Positions 19,717 to 29,280 of a stretch of DNA of 64,000 bases are shown here, piece after piece. The first letter of the stretch is position 1, and every line of letters starts with the position of its first letter. The notes under the pieces are model-generated. The model did not search any database. It was not told where the DNA came from and saw only the letters and a program-made list of their open reading frames with translations. The stretch spans positions 62,001 to 126,000 of the forward strand of contig NZ_FWWU01000008.1 of NCBI RefSeq assembly GCF_900176165.1, in the 5' to 3' direction. The position numbers were made by a program, and so were the translations under genes. The stretch is from Deinococcus hopiensis KR-140. GTDB lineage: Bacteria > Deinococcota > Deinococci > Deinococcales > Deinococcaceae.

Positions 19717-21201
19717 CTACCTGTTCACGGTAAGGCCAGCGAGATTCAGGCGGGCGCTGGTGAAGTTGGTGGGCACGCCGGTGATTGACTTGCGGATGGC
19801 TGTGATGGTCTTGGCCGTGTACAACCAGTCGGCCGGAGCGTCCTGCGCCACCAACTTGGCAGCCTCGGCCAGTTTGGCCGCGCTGCCCCGCTCAGTTGTG
19901 CTGCTCAGCGCCTGGGCGTACAGGGCCTGCACCTTGGCGTTGTTGTAGTTGAAGTAGTACTGCGGGTTCGCCCAGTTACTGAAATCCCGCGCCTCCGCGT
20001 GATCCACGTAGCTCAGGTCATAATCCTTGTTGGTGTACACGTCTTTGAGCCATGCAGCGAACTCCACCTGTTTCACCTTCAGTGTGATGCCCACCTTGGC
20101 GAGCTGGGTGGTCAGCACGTCGCTGACCGTGGTGCCGTAGAAACTGGGGATGGTGAGCGTCAACGTGAGGTTCTTTTGCCCGGCTTGGGCCAACAGGTTC
20201 CGGGCGCGGACGGGGTTGTAGGAGTCGATGCCCGTCAGGCTGGCGTAGCCGGGGTCGCCGGCCGCGATCGGCCCGCCCTGCTGCACCCCATAGCCGTTGA
20301 GCACCGCGATGATGGCCTTGTGGTCGATGGCCTGGCGGATCGCCTGACGTACGCGCAAGTCATTCAATGGCGCGCGGGCATTATTGAAGGCCAGGGTGTA
20401 CTTGTCCGTGGTGCGGCCAGTGACGACCGTGAAGTTCCTGTTCGCCCGAATCTTGTCCAGCAGGTTGCTGTCCACGGCCGTTTGCACGTCCAGATCCCCG
20501 GACAGCGTGGCGTTCACGGCAGCGGTGCCGTCCGGGATGTACTTGAAGACCACCCGCGCCACCTGCGCCTTCTTGCCCCAGTACGCGTCGTTGCGTACCA
20601 GGGTTAGGCTGTCACCCTGTTTCCAGCTCGACAGTTTGTAGGGCCCGGTACCGTTGGCCGTCGTGGTTAGCGCGTTGGTCGCTGCCTGTTCGAGGACCAG
20701 TCCAGCGCGGCCTGACAGGTTCCACAGCAGCGCGGCGTCGGGTTTTTTCAGGCGCAGCACGACTGTGGTCGCGTTCGGACTCGTGATGGACTGAACGTTC
20801 TTCAGGTCAGCGTTCCCGCGGAGCGTCGGGGTGGTGCGCACTTGGTTCAGTGACCAGACCACATCGTTGACTGTGAACGGCTTTCCGCTGTGAAAGGTGA
20901 CGCCGTTGCGTATGTTGAAGGTGTACGTCAGGCCGTCCTCGGAGACGCTGTACCTGCTGGCCAGACCAGGTACGATCCTGCCGTCCTGGGTGCGCGATAC
21001 CAGTCCCTGGTAAACGTTGTCGATCAGGACCTGATCCAGGGCGATGCCCGCAGTGTTGCGGATGTCCAGGTTGGTGGGCTCTAGCACCAGCCCTACGTTC
21101 ACCGTGGCGTTCAGGTCGGGGACCGCCTGGGCTGGAGTGGCGAGCAGAAGGGCAGCACTCAGGGTCAGCAGGCGGGTACGGACGGTATGTGTGTGGGTCA
21201 T
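19717..21201 (-). CDS. ABC transporter substrate-binding protein, family 5
   Basis: The protein has 494 residues with a Sec signal peptide (positive start, LLTLSAALLLATPAQA). Family 5 signatures include GLVLEPTNLDIRNTAG, GLASRYSVSEDGLTYTF, GVTFHSGKPFTVNDVVWSL and FNNARAPLNDLRVRQAI. Family members bind peptides, nickel, glutathione or opine-like ligands and hand them to the permeases. There is no lipobox, so it would be free in the periplasm or processed by signal peptidase I. The start lies 19 bases after metY. Confidence 0.92.
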   Translation of the reverse strand: MTHTHTVRTRLLTLSAALLLATPAQAVPDLNATVNVGLVLEPTNLDIRNTAGIALDQVLIDNVYQGLVSRTQDGRIVPGLASRYSVSEDGLTYTFNIRNGVTFHSGKPFTVNDVVWSLNQVRTTPTLRGNADLKNVQSITSPNATTVVLRLKKPDAALLWNLSGRAGLVLEQAATNALTTTANGTGPYKLSSWKQGDSLTLVRNDAYWGKKAQVARVVFKYIPDGTAAVNATLSGDLDVQTAVDSNLLDKIRANRNFTVVTGRTTDKYTLAFNNARAPLNDLRVRQAIRQAIDHKAIIAVLNGYGVQQGGPIAAGDPGYASLTGIDSYNPVRARNLLAQAGQKNLTLTLTIPSFYGTTVSDVLTTQLAKVGITLKVKQVEFAAWLKDVYTNKDYDLSYVDHAEARDFSNWANPQYYFNYNNAKVQALYAQALSSTTERGSAAKLAEAAKLVAQDAPADWLYTAKTITAIRKSITGVPTNFTSARLNLAGLTVNR

Positions 21202-21220
21202 GGGTCCTCTGGGGCCGCGT

Positions 21221-22558
21221 TCAGGCGGTCTGGGTGAGTGGGAGGTGCTGGACGGCCGCGAACGCGAACTCCAGGTCCGCGATGAGGTCTTCGGGATCTT
21301 CCAGGCCGACCGACAGGCGGATCAGGCCGGGCGTAATGCCGCCGCGCCGCTGCACATCGGGTGAGAGCTGGGCATGCGTCGTAGACGCCGGGTGGATGAC
21401 CAAGCTGCGGACGTCCCCGATGTTGGCGAGGTGACTGAACAGCCGAAGCGACTCGGCAAAGAGTTGTCCTGCGGCGCCGCCGCCCCTGATCTCAAAGGAC
21501 ACAATGGCGCCCGCGCCGCGGGGCAGGAGCTCGGCGGCCCGCCGGGCCCAGCGGCTGTGCGGGTGGGTGGCGTAATGCACGGCGGCCACCTGGGGGTGAG
21601 CGTGCAGGAAGTCCGCGACCCGCTGGGCGTTGGTGACATGCTGCCTCACGCGGAGGCTGAGGGTTTCCAGGCCCTGGAGCAGCAGAAAACTGTTGAATGG
21701 CGAGGGCGCCGGCCCGTAGTCCCGCAGTACGGTGGTGCGCAGGCGCAGGGCGTACGCCAGCTTCTGGGGGCTGAAGCGCGCCCAGTACCCTTGGGCTTCG
21801 TGGGGCAGATCAGGGAAGGTGAAGCCAGGCCATTTATCCGGCTCGGCCCCGAAGTCAAAGGTCGCGCCGTCAACGATGATGCCGCCGATGGCAGTGCCGT
21901 GGCCTGACAGGAATTTCGTGGTGGAGTGCGTCACGATATCCGCCCCGTGCCGCAGGGGTTGCAACAGGTACGGCGTGGCCAGGGTGTTGTCGATCACCAG
22001 AGGCACGCCGGCTGCGTGCGCGATGCCCGCGACAGTGGCGATGTCCAGCACGCTGCCCAACGGATTGCCCACACTCTCCGCGAACACGGCCCGCGTGTTT
22101 GGCTGAATGGCACGCCGCCATGAGGCGAAATCGTCGATGTCGTCGATAAACGTGGTGCTGATCCCGAGTTCGCTGAAGCGCCGGGCGAACAGGTTGGATG
22201 ACCCGCCGTAGATGTGCGATGACGACACCAGGTGGTCTCCGCTGCGCAGCAGGTTCAACAGCGCCAGCGTATTCGCAGCCTGACCGCTGGACACCGCCAC
22301 GGCGCTCGCTCCGCCCTCCAGAAAGGCGATGCGTTCCTCAGCCACGGCGGTGGTCGGGTTGGACAGCCGGGTGTACGTGTGGTGCTCCAGGTCGTTCAGG
22401 GCAAACAGGTCGGCGGCCTGCTCAGCGGACTCAAACTGGAAACTGCTGGTGGCATAAATTGGGGTAGCCCGCGCCCCGGTCGATGGATCAGGGCGCGCTC
22501 CAGCGTGAATCTGCGCGGTATCAAACCCCCACGGTCGGCGTGGATCGGTCGGCGTCAC
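21221..22558 (-). CDS. metY: O-acetylhomoserine sulfhydrylase (MetY-like PLP enzyme)
   Basis: The protein has 445 residues, GTG start at 22558 in a GTGA overlap with the hydrolase. It is a Cys/Met-metabolism PLP enzyme. TYTRLSNPTTAVAEERIAFLEGG, SSGQAANTLALL and the PLP lysine in HSTTKFLSGHG are all present, and the length and the YATSSFQFESAEQAADLF stretch fit the MetY subgroup. It joins sulfide, or possibly methanethiol, to O-acetylhomoserine to give homocysteine or methionine. This is the strongest clue that the operon handles sulfur. Confidence 0.9.
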   Translation of the reverse strand: MTPTDPRRPWGFDTAQIHAGARPDPSTGARATPIYATSSFQFESAEQAADLFALNDLEHHTYTRLSNPTTAVAEERIAFLEGGASAVAVSSGQAANTLALLNLLRSGDHLVSSSHIYGGSSNLFARRFSELGISTTFIDDIDDFASWRRAIQPNTRAVFAESVGNPLGSVLDIATVAGIAHAAGVPLVIDNTLATPYLLQPLRHGADIVTHSTTKFLSGHGTAIGGIIVDGATFDFGAEPDKWPGFTFPDLPHEAQGYWARFSPQKLAYALRLRTTVLRDYGPAPSPFNSFLLLQGLETLSLRVRQHVTNAQRVADFLHAHPQVAAVHYATHPHSRWARRAAELLPRGAGAIVSFEIRGGGAAGQLFAESLRLFSHLANIGDVRSLVIHPASTTHAQLSPDVQRRGGITPGLIRLSVGLEDPEDLIADLEFAFAAVQHLPLTQTA

Positions 22559-23448
22559 AGCGCGCTCCTTTCGATGTCCTTAAGCGCCTGCGTCAATGCA
22601 CTGGGGGTGTCCTCCTGCAGATTGTGCCCACCCTTGATGGGGTACAAGGCCGCGTCAGGGAGGTAACGCTGGAATTCGGTCAGGTGGCTGGAATTCAGGA
22701 ATCCCTGCGTCCCATACACCAGGGCCACAGGAATGGTCAGATCCTGGAGGGATGCCCACAAATCCAGGGGGTCGTGGGTGGGCAGCTTGAACAGGTCGAG
22801 GTGAGCCAGATGGTGCTTAAATTCCACCTGACCGTCTGGGGTGACGCGGGTGTTCAGGTACACGCCCCGCGCCACGGCCTCTCGGTCTGGTCCGAAGCCG
22901 AACGTCAGGGCACGCTCGACGATGGCCTCCCTCGAGGGGTACTGCCTCGGCCCCGCCAGAAAGTCCTTGACCGGGTTGGGTGCCTTGGGATCAATCTGCA
23001 CGCCGGGCGTGATGTCTACCAGTACCAGGCTCCGGACCTGCTGCGGCTGACGATGAGCAGCAGCGATTGCGCTCAGGCCCCCAAGAGACTGCCCTACCAG
23101 AATCTGCGGTCCCGAGGTCAGTTGATCCAGTACGCCGCCAATAGCAGCTGCATTGGTAATGGGGCGATAATCGGCGTCCTCGCGCCAGTCGGAGTCGCCA
23201 TGGCCCGGCAGATCAACGGCCAGCGCTGGCCTGTTGAGGCCAAGGATGGTGGCGTCCCAGGTATGTGCGTTCAGTCCTGCCCCGTGTAGGAAGGTGTACT
23301 GAGGCGGCTCGTTCGTCCAGTGCAGCGTACTGATATTGAGGCCACCGACGGTAGCGTTCTTGCGCCTGACGTGAGGGAGGTGGGCGGAACGGCTGACCAG
23401 GGCAGCGTCCTGTGGGAGAAACTGAAACTCTTCGGTGACCGTGGTCAT
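22555..23448 (-). CDS. Alpha/beta hydrolase
   Basis: The protein has 297 residues, ATG start 23448 with GGAG seven bases upstream. The alpha/beta fold is shown by FLHGAGLNAHTWD (oxyanion region), VDLPGHGDSDW, the nucleophile elbow GQSLGGLSAIAA and a C-terminal catalytic His in KGGHNLQEDTP. It leads the ten-gene operon; some met gene clusters carry MetX, also an alpha/beta hydrolase fold, but this protein lacks MetX signatures. It may cleave an ester or thioester of the imported compound. Confidence 0.85.
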   Translation of the reverse strand: MTTVTEEFQFLPQDAALVSRSAHLPHVRRKNATVGGLNISTLHWTNEPPQYTFLHGAGLNAHTWDATILGLNRPALAVDLPGHGDSDWREDADYRPITNAAAIGGVLDQLTSGPQILVGQSLGGLSAIAAAHRQPQQVRSLVLVDITPGVQIDPKAPNPVKDFLAGPRQYPSREAIVERALTFGFGPDREAVARGVYLNTRVTPDGQVEFKHHLAHLDLFKLPTHDPLDLWASLQDLTIPVALVYGTQGFLNSSHLTEFQRYLPDAALYPIKGGHNLQEDTPSALTQALKDIERSAL

Positions 23449-23646
23449 GGCTCTCCTTGGGGGTGTGCCGGGGAAGCTGCATGTTGTGTTTCGGCGTGAT
23501 CAGCAGAAGGGCGGGTGGTGGTACTCGGGTAATGGCCATAGCCCTGGGTGAATGAATGCCTGCGCCAGCTCCAGATGCAGTCGTGGGCGGTGAGCAAGTT
23601 GGGGATCACACGGCTCCAAGTGGCTCTTGGGTCTTGTGAAGCACCC

Positions 23647-23671
23647 ATAAGATTACAAATCTTATCAACTA
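23647..23671 (-). promoter_or_regulatory. Palindromic operator-like site upstream of the sulfur operon
   Basis: ATAAGATT-ACA-AATCTTAT is a perfect 8-bp inverted repeat at 23647-23665, extended by CAACTA. It lies about 200 bases before the hydrolase start. The 23-bp string at 23649-23671 recurs with two differences at 24179-24201. On the minus strand the right end reads TTGATA, similar to a -35 hexamer. It is a good candidate for the operator of the operon, regulator unknown. Confidence 0.5.
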
Positions 23672-24654
23672 TTCTGTCAGCGACCTGGAATCAAGGTGGA
23701 GATCAATAGGGTCCGTTGTCAGAGGGTCCTGCGGTTACACTGCTCGACCGACAGTGCGCTTTGTGCTCAGCCCAGGAGGTGATCCTCCGGGAAGCCCGTC
23801 CCAGATCGATTCATAAGTCGCGATCAAGCACCTGTGCCGTTATCTGCTCGGCAATCAGCCCAATTGGGAGTGACACTGAACATGACCCAGCTTCTTATCA
23901 CCGACCTGGTATCAGTCAGCAGTAGCTCGCTTAAGCCTTCGGGAAAAACGGCCTGAAACGCATGCCGATTCTCTGGAAAGCAAGTTATACCTGGGTGGTA
24001 AAGGCAGGCCGTGACCTAGTCATAGTGCTCGGTCACCGAACGACATCGACAGGCACCAAACTGGTGAGCCGAGCGCTGGGGGTGCAGCTGGGTGTGCATC
24101 ATGTCGTCTCCAGTTTCGCAGCGAGCTCTGAGCACCGGTAGAAGTGGTGACCAGGGTCGTGGTATCGCTACCTTAAAGAAGATTACAAATATTGTCAACT
24201 AGCGTTGTCGACGGAAAGCAGAGCGTGCGGACGAACTCTCCCTGGCGCTGACTCGGGCCAGCAAACTCATACTCCTTGCTGACGCGCTCCTCTTGCTCCT
24301 GCTGCAGTGATGCCCGAAGTCTGGACGCTCAAGACCCTTTACTCAAACCCCCTGACCGGTCAGAGAGATCTCCGACTCTCCCGTCATCAGGAAAACCCCC
24401 AGGCCCCTCTCGTCGCCGAGCGCCCAGGTATCCGTTGAGTTCAATACGCGAGAAGGCATTCGGCGGTAAGGGTATGGGGAATGCAGATGGACTGGGTCAC
24501 CCCAGGCCTTTTTGCTGGGAGGACATACGCCAGGCACAGAACGAAGCGCGTCGATTACACTAACGTGCGTCTGAAAAACGTGCTGGAGTGGGTTTTACCT
24601 GCGTAGAGAATGGAGGGATGATGGGGCGGAGGTGGTGCCCGCATGACTGGGGCG
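23672..24654. other. Intergenic region, no supported gene
   Basis: No frame here shows coding character. It contains the second copy of the operator-like motif (24179-24201) and a 12-bp palindrome CTGACCGGTCAG near 24350. It may be decayed sequence. Confidence 0.5.
24179..24201 (-). promoter_or_regulatory. Second copy of the 23-bp operator-like motif
   Basis: AAGATTACAAATATTGTCAAC followed by TA matches 23649-23671 at 21 of 23 positions but loses the perfect palindrome. On the minus strand it reads TTGACA, 17 bases, then TAAGGT, close to a sigma-70 promoter. No gene starts just downstream, so it may mark a lost gene or a distant second site. Confidence 0.4.
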
Positions 24655-24880
24655 TCACCTTCCCAAACGACCTCACCGATGCCGAGTGGAACGGAACGTC
24701 CTCCAGCCGCTGACCCCACCTGAATCGCTTGTGGGTCGACCGCGCAAGTGGTCTTTGCAAGAAATTCTGGACAGCATCTTTTATGTCCTTCGTGGGGGCC
24801 GTCGCCTGGCGGGGTACGGCCTCACGATCTTCCCCCTGGCAAACGACCGACCACGCTCACAGGATGCGTCCCCCTGAGTG
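24655..24880 (+). pseudogene. IS5-family transposase N-terminal remnant
   Basis: Frames spell LTDAEW, then NVLQPLTPPESLVGRPRKW, SLQEILDSIFYVLRGG and, in another frame, RPHDLPP. This is the usual beginning of an IS5-type transposase. At least two frameshifts are present and the DDE domain is missing. The following 280 bases up to the esterase gene hold no gene. Confidence 0.65.
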
Positions 24881-25165
24881 CCATGGTGCTCCCACAAATA
24901 TTCGGGACATTGAAGACGGGCCGGTCCTGGCGTGGCTGGTGGAGCGCCTTGAAGTGGGCATGAGCTGTGAGGTGGGCGCCCTGTTCATTCCGCTGGATAT
25001 GCGCTGACTCCTTCCTCCTGAGCGCGCTTGGCCTGTTCCTTCCATAGCCCTAGAAATGGCTCAAGCTTCCTTCAGGGGCATGCCGGTCTACGTGCCAAAC
25101 CGGGCGTTAGGGTAGATGCCCTGCCCCTCTTTCGCCCACGTCCGCAACTCCCGGAGGAACAGCCC

Positions 25166-26524
25166 ATGCCCCTTCCCCTGCACCCCGGACTTCTTTTATG
25201 CTCCGCCCTGCTGCTTTCACCGGTTCATGCCCAGGTTCCGGCGCTTCCCCCCTCTCCTGTTTCCCCCGTGCAAGCGATTCGTCGGGCGGCCCTGCCTCTG
25301 AATGAAAATTCTCAGACTTACACGCCACTGCTGAACATGGCGAGGAACCGTTCGGTGGTTCTGATTGGGGAGTCCACCCACGGCACGCACGAGTTCTATC
25401 GGACCCGCGCGGAAATTACCAGGCGGCTGCTCGCTGAGCAAGGCTTTGACGCCGTGATCATCGAGGGGGATTGGCCCGACGCCCAGAGGGTCAACCGCTT
25501 CGTGCGGGGAGAGGGCACGGACGCCACGCCCGAGGAGGCATTGGCGAATTTCGAGCGCTTCCCCGAGTGGATGTGGCGCAACACAGTGGTGCGCGACTTC
25601 GTGGGCTGGCTGCGCGAGCACAACCGCACGCAGCCACGGGCGAATCAAGCAGGGTTCTACGGTATGGACCTCTACAGCGCCGTTCAGTCGCGGCAGGAGG
25701 TGATGCGCCTGCTGGGAGCGCTGAATCCCGGGGGGCTGGGCAAGGTTCGTGACCGGTACAACTGCCTGAACCGCCTTGCCCCGGAAGTCGACAGCGGCAT
25801 GCCCATGCCTTTGGAAGGAGACGGCAATGCCTGTGAACAAGGGGTAACGGCCGTCCTGACTGAGCTTCAGCAGTACCGCACCGCGCAACGGGGCCGCACT
25901 GGGGTCTCTGCTGAGGCCCTGTTTGATCTGGAACAGAATGCGCGTGTGGTCCGTAATGCCCTGACCTACGAACGGGTCAGCCTGGACCCCTTCGGCGGTT
26001 CCTCGTCGTGGAATGTCCGTGATGGGCACATGTTCGAAACGCTGGAGGCCATCCGCAGCCATCTGGGACCTCAGGCCAGAGTTGTGGTTTGGGCGCACAA
26101 CTCGCACCTCGGGGATGCCAGCGCCACCGAGATAGGCCGGGGCGGTGAGCTGAACCTGGGTCAACTCGTGCGGCAGAAGTACGGAATGGCAGCGCTGCTC
26201 GTCGGCTTCACCACCCACACGGGAACGGTGACAGCAGCGAGAAATTGGGACCGACCAGGCGAGAAACGCGCGGTGCGGCCCTCGCTGGTGGGCAGTTACG
26301 AGCGGCTCTTTCATGACACGGGGCTGTCAAGCTTCTTGCTGTTTCCGTCTCGTCTGCCCGCCGCTGCCTGGGGAGACGAACGGTTGGAACGGGCCATCGG
26401 GGTTGTCTACGCGCCGGAAACGGAGCGGGAGAGCCACTACTTTCTGGCGAACCTGCCCCGTCAGTTTGATGCCGTCATTCACTTTGACGTGACGAGAGCG
26501 CTAGAGCCGCTGCCACAACGCTAA
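25166..26524 (+). CDS. Erythromycin esterase-like protein, exported
   Basis: The protein has 452 residues; ATG 25166 is chosen because GGAGG lies eight bases upstream and a signal peptide follows (LLLCSALLLSPVHAQ). The erythromycin-esterase fold is marked by LIGESTHGTHEFYRTRAEITR, with the catalytic-region Glu and His, IIEGDWPDAQRVNRFV, RNTVVRDFVGWLREHN, FYGMDLYS and VVWAHNSHLGDASATE. The family includes Ere macrolide esterases and succinoglycan-biosynthesis-type proteins. The export signal is unlike cytoplasmic Ere enzymes, so the substrate is uncertain. It stands alone between transposon remnants. Confidence 0.87.
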   Translation: MPLPLHPGLLLCSALLLSPVHAQVPALPPSPVSPVQAIRRAALPLNENSQTYTPLLNMARNRSVVLIGESTHGTHEFYRTRAEITRRLLAEQGFDAVIIEGDWPDAQRVNRFVRGEGTDATPEEALANFERFPEWMWRNTVVRDFVGWLREHNRTQPRANQAGFYGMDLYSAVQSRQEVMRLLGALNPGGLGKVRDRYNCLNRLAPEVDSGMPMPLEGDGNACEQGVTAVLTELQQYRTAQRGRTGVSAEALFDLEQNARVVRNALTYERVSLDPFGGSSSWNVRDGHMFETLEAIRSHLGPQARVVVWAHNSHLGDASATEIGRGGELNLGQLVRQKYGMAALLVGFTTHTGTVTAARNWDRPGEKRAVRPSLVGSYERLFHDTGLSSFLLFPSRLPAAAWGDERLERAIGVVYAPETERESHYFLANLPRQFDAVIHFDVTRALEPLPQR

Positions 26525-26659
26525 GGGCAGATGCACAGGGCAATCCCAATGGGACGGAAGGGGAGAGCGTGGAGTTCAAATAGGCCGCCCGCACACCCAA
26601 CTGCCGCAGCGGATTGACCTCGTCCTTCATCCGGGCGCTGAGGTGGCGCTGCTCCCAAC

Positions 26660-27340
26660 GAGCAGGTCTTCCTCAGTGTGATGTACGGCGCCTCGATCCT
26701 CAGGGAAACATCTTGGCGACCGCCGACACGTCCATCACAGGAAACTGGGCCAGTCCACTTGTGCTGAGTCTTGAACGCCAGAGCGTCTACAGCACCCGCA
26801 CGCTTCTCGCCGCCCAGAATCCACACATCCTCAAGCGCCGCTGGACGGCTCCCCTCGCTTCAACGCAGGCTTCCCCCCTGGCCCGACAGCAAGACGACCG
26901 CTGTGACCGGCAAAGGGGCGGGGATCGTTGAGACTCGTCACGCTTCCTCGGGGCTGGTGCGTTAACACATGGTCCATCCCCGCCATCAGCAGGCCAAATC
27001 GGATGATCGGGAGTCTGCCGCCGTCACTGCGCTTGCCTATGACCCTACGGGCCGTGTGCTCGCCATTGGTTCTGGGGGCGATGGTATTCCGCGACATGAC
27101 TTGGTCACTGGGCAGGAACGGTTGCTCTCAGCGCAAGACAGGAAACCTCAAGCGCCCGCACATACAGGGTCTGTGACTGTACTGGTATGGACAGGAAAGC
27201 AAACGGTGGTGAGCGCAGCAAACGACGAGACGCTCCGACGCTGGGAGACACAGAGGGGTCATGAGCAGGTGTGCTTGAGCGTTCCTGGAGGCGCACAAAA
27301 TCGTGCCCTCTGCCCAAACAAGCCATGCGGCTACATGTAG
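26660..27340 (+). pseudogene. WD40-repeat protein remnant
   Basis: Separate frames contain WD40-like blades: RRLDPQGNILATADTS near 26690, then VTALAYDPTGRVLAIGSGG and HTGSVTVLVWTGKQTVVSA followed by NDETLRRWETQRG in the frame 26969-27340. There is no continuous gene, and a MITE follows 20 bases after the last blade. It is probably the remains of a longer beta-propeller protein. Confidence 0.5.
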
Positions 27341-27360
27341 TCCAGCCCGGCGATACCCTA

Positions 27361-27484
27361 GAGCATTTGTCAAAAAAACCACTTCTTTTTGACCGAGCAG
27401 AGCGAGCGAATCTGAACGACCAGTGGGAAGAATGAAGCCGTGAGGGATGCCCTTCCACTCACGGCGGAATTTGGACAAATGCTC
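27361..27484. mobile_element. 124-bp MITE with GAGCATTTGTC ends, copy A
   Basis: Perfect 11-bp inverted repeats GAGCATTTGTC / GACAAATGCTC bound 124 bp, flanked by CTA on the left and TAA on the right. The same family occurs at 60418-60540 in the opposite orientation, with the inner motif CTTCTTTTTGA in both. It does not encode a protein. The ends suggest mobilisation by an IS5-type transposase, which is inference. Confidence 0.75.
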
Positions 27485-27513
27485 TAAACCTGTCCACCCT
27501 GTGGACCTAAACC

Positions 27514-27795
27514 ATGTTCGAGTTGGGCGGCATTGCCCGCACCATCCTTAACTTGCTCGGGGAACCGGACATGCAGGGGCGAGCGCTTTCCCTCCAGTTC
27601 GTCGTCGCCCTCCTGGCCGCAATTGGGTCCATCCTGCTTCCCCCAGGCGAGAAGGAAGAAGTGCCCGGCCCGAATTGATTGTTGACCTCACCTCCCTGCG
27701 CAAGGAAGGCCGTTTTGAGCACCTGCAGGGATGGATGCACCGCCTGAACGACGTCACCACGGTGCATCTTGTCGTTCTCTATCTGTGGTGTAGCT
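27514..27795 (+). pseudogene. Transposase fragment, frameshifted
   Basis: A short frame from ATG 27514 (FELGGIARTILNLLGEPDMQ and so on) stops after 54 residues. Another frame continues with PELIVDLTSLRKEGRFEHL, HRLNDVTTVHLVVLYL. The second part resembles the first DDE strand of an IS4/ISNCY-type transposase. The remainder is absent. Confidence 0.45.
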
Positions 27796-27964
27796 AGCTT
27801 CATATGCCCAGGTCGTTCGCCGTATGTGTTTCCGCACCTACCGAGAAAAGCACGAACGCTTGTAAATCGCTGGTGCCATAGTCGCTTCACTCCCAGGTCT
27901 GGGGAGTGAAGCGGAGGAAAACTGACAGATTCAAGTAAGTCGCTCGATGTAAAACTATTCCATC

Positions 27965-28150
27965 ATGCCGGAACCTGTTGGTCTCATCGGAGCAAAGTGG
28001 AGTGGAGAGCCACTCCTGGCGTACCTGGAGCAGGTACGCGCTCGATTGCAGCGTGCGCACGCCCGTGAGATCAACTGGCGTTCGGAAACCTTTGAGCGCC
28101 AAGCGCTCGAAGAGGAAATGGCCTGGAGACTTCAGCACTCCCGCTTCTAA
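27965..28150 (+). CDS. Small hypothetical protein
   Basis: A 61-residue frame starting at ATG 27965, charged and helical (VRARLQRAHAREINWR, then FERQALEEEMAWRLQH). No family is recognised. It ends three bases before the IS630 element and could be the start of a gene cut by it. The coding call rests on composition alone. Confidence 0.35.
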   Translation: MPEPVGLIGAKWSGEPLLAYLEQVRARLQRAHAREINWRSETFERQALEEEMAWRLQHSRF

Positions 28151-28153
28151 GTA

Positions 28154-29220
28154 GGTCGTATTGAGATTGTAGAGTTAGGTATGGCAGGACCTGCTCGACG
28201 TATCGAAATCTCAGACGAGGATGACGTGGTGCTGCGTGAGTTGGAGACCAGTCGGCACACGCGCCCTAAAACCCGCCTACCGGCAAGTCCCTGTGCGACT
28301 TCACCGACAGGGCTGGAGCATTCCCCAACTCGCCAAACACTTTGATCGTAATCATCAAGCGATCCACAATGATCTGACACGCTTCATCGAGCGTGGCGTA
28401 CCAGGTTGAGCCGATGATCCCCCACCCGGCCCACCCTCACGAATCACGGGACAAGCCGAGCAGTTTCTCGTGGAGAAACTGCGAGAAGAGCGCTTCTGGA
28501 ACGCGACCATGTTGTGCGCGGAGCTCAGCAAACAGTGCGGTGTGGTGATCGGACCCAGGGCACTGTCCAATCATTTGAAGCGCATGGGATACAGCTGGAA
28601 ACGCGCGAGGTACGCCCCCGCCAAGACCCTTGACCCGGAGGTTGTACACGGGCATCAGGCCTCTTTGGAGACCTTAAAAAGGAGGCGCTGGACGGCAAAC
28701 TCACGCTGAAGTACCTCGGATGGGGTTGTCCCTGATGTTGTCTGTGGGTGCCACCTGGTCCAGGCGGGGATCTGGCCAGCCGTTCAGGATCCCCACACGG
28801 TGGGGATCCGCTGGACGCTTCAACCTCATGGGTTCGTACAGCCTGCACGGGAATCAACAGGACCTGGACGTCCGAGAACGGCAAGGCACCTGTACTGGTG
28901 AACAGGTCATGGCGTACCTCGGTACCCTGGCCGCCCAGTGCACCCTGGATCAGATCACGGTCGTCGTGCTGGACAACGCGCCCTTTCACAAGGGCGCGAA
29001 GCTCAGGGAAAAGATCGCATGCTGGGAAGAGCAGGGGCTGTACCTGCGGTACCTCCTGCCCTATGCCCCGTTTCTCAACCTCATTGAGGGCGTGTGGCGT
29101 CAACTCAAGGCAATTTTGATGCCACGCCGCTGCTCTGACTCGGTCGGTGAACTTCGAGCAGCCCTTGTCACTGGACTCAAGGTTCTCGGAGCAAAATTTA
29201 TCTGAATTCTAAATGCGACG
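28154..29220 (+). mobile_element. IS630-family element, copy 1 (decayed)
   Basis: Imperfect inverted ends (GGTCGTATTGAGATT on the left; complement of CGTCGCATTTAGAATTC on the right) are flanked by TA at 28152-28153 and 29221-29222, the standard TA target of this family. Size is about 1067 bp. The transposase inside is frameshifted. Confidence 0.75.
28181..29205 (+). pseudogene. IS630-family transposase, multiply frameshifted
   Basis: The N-terminus begins MAGPARRIEISDEDDVVLRE and continues in another frame with QGWSIPQLAKHFDRNHQAIH, a helix-turn-helix. The DDE part (28720-29205) keeps VVVLDNAPFHKGAKL and LPYAPFLNLIEGVWRQLK. The region of the first catalytic Asp is not readable around 28700-28725. 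Breaks lie near 28275, 28410 and 28710. It is not expected to be active. Confidence 0.8.
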
Positions 29221-29280
29221 TACTGAGCAAGAGGAGAGCGAGCGTAGTTGGCGTCGGAGATGACTTTTTTTGGCGCTCGC

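Noticed and set aside
25217..26314. Minus-strand frame of 365 codons
   Set aside because: Shadow of the erythromycin-esterase-like gene, which has a ribosome site, signal peptide and family motifs.
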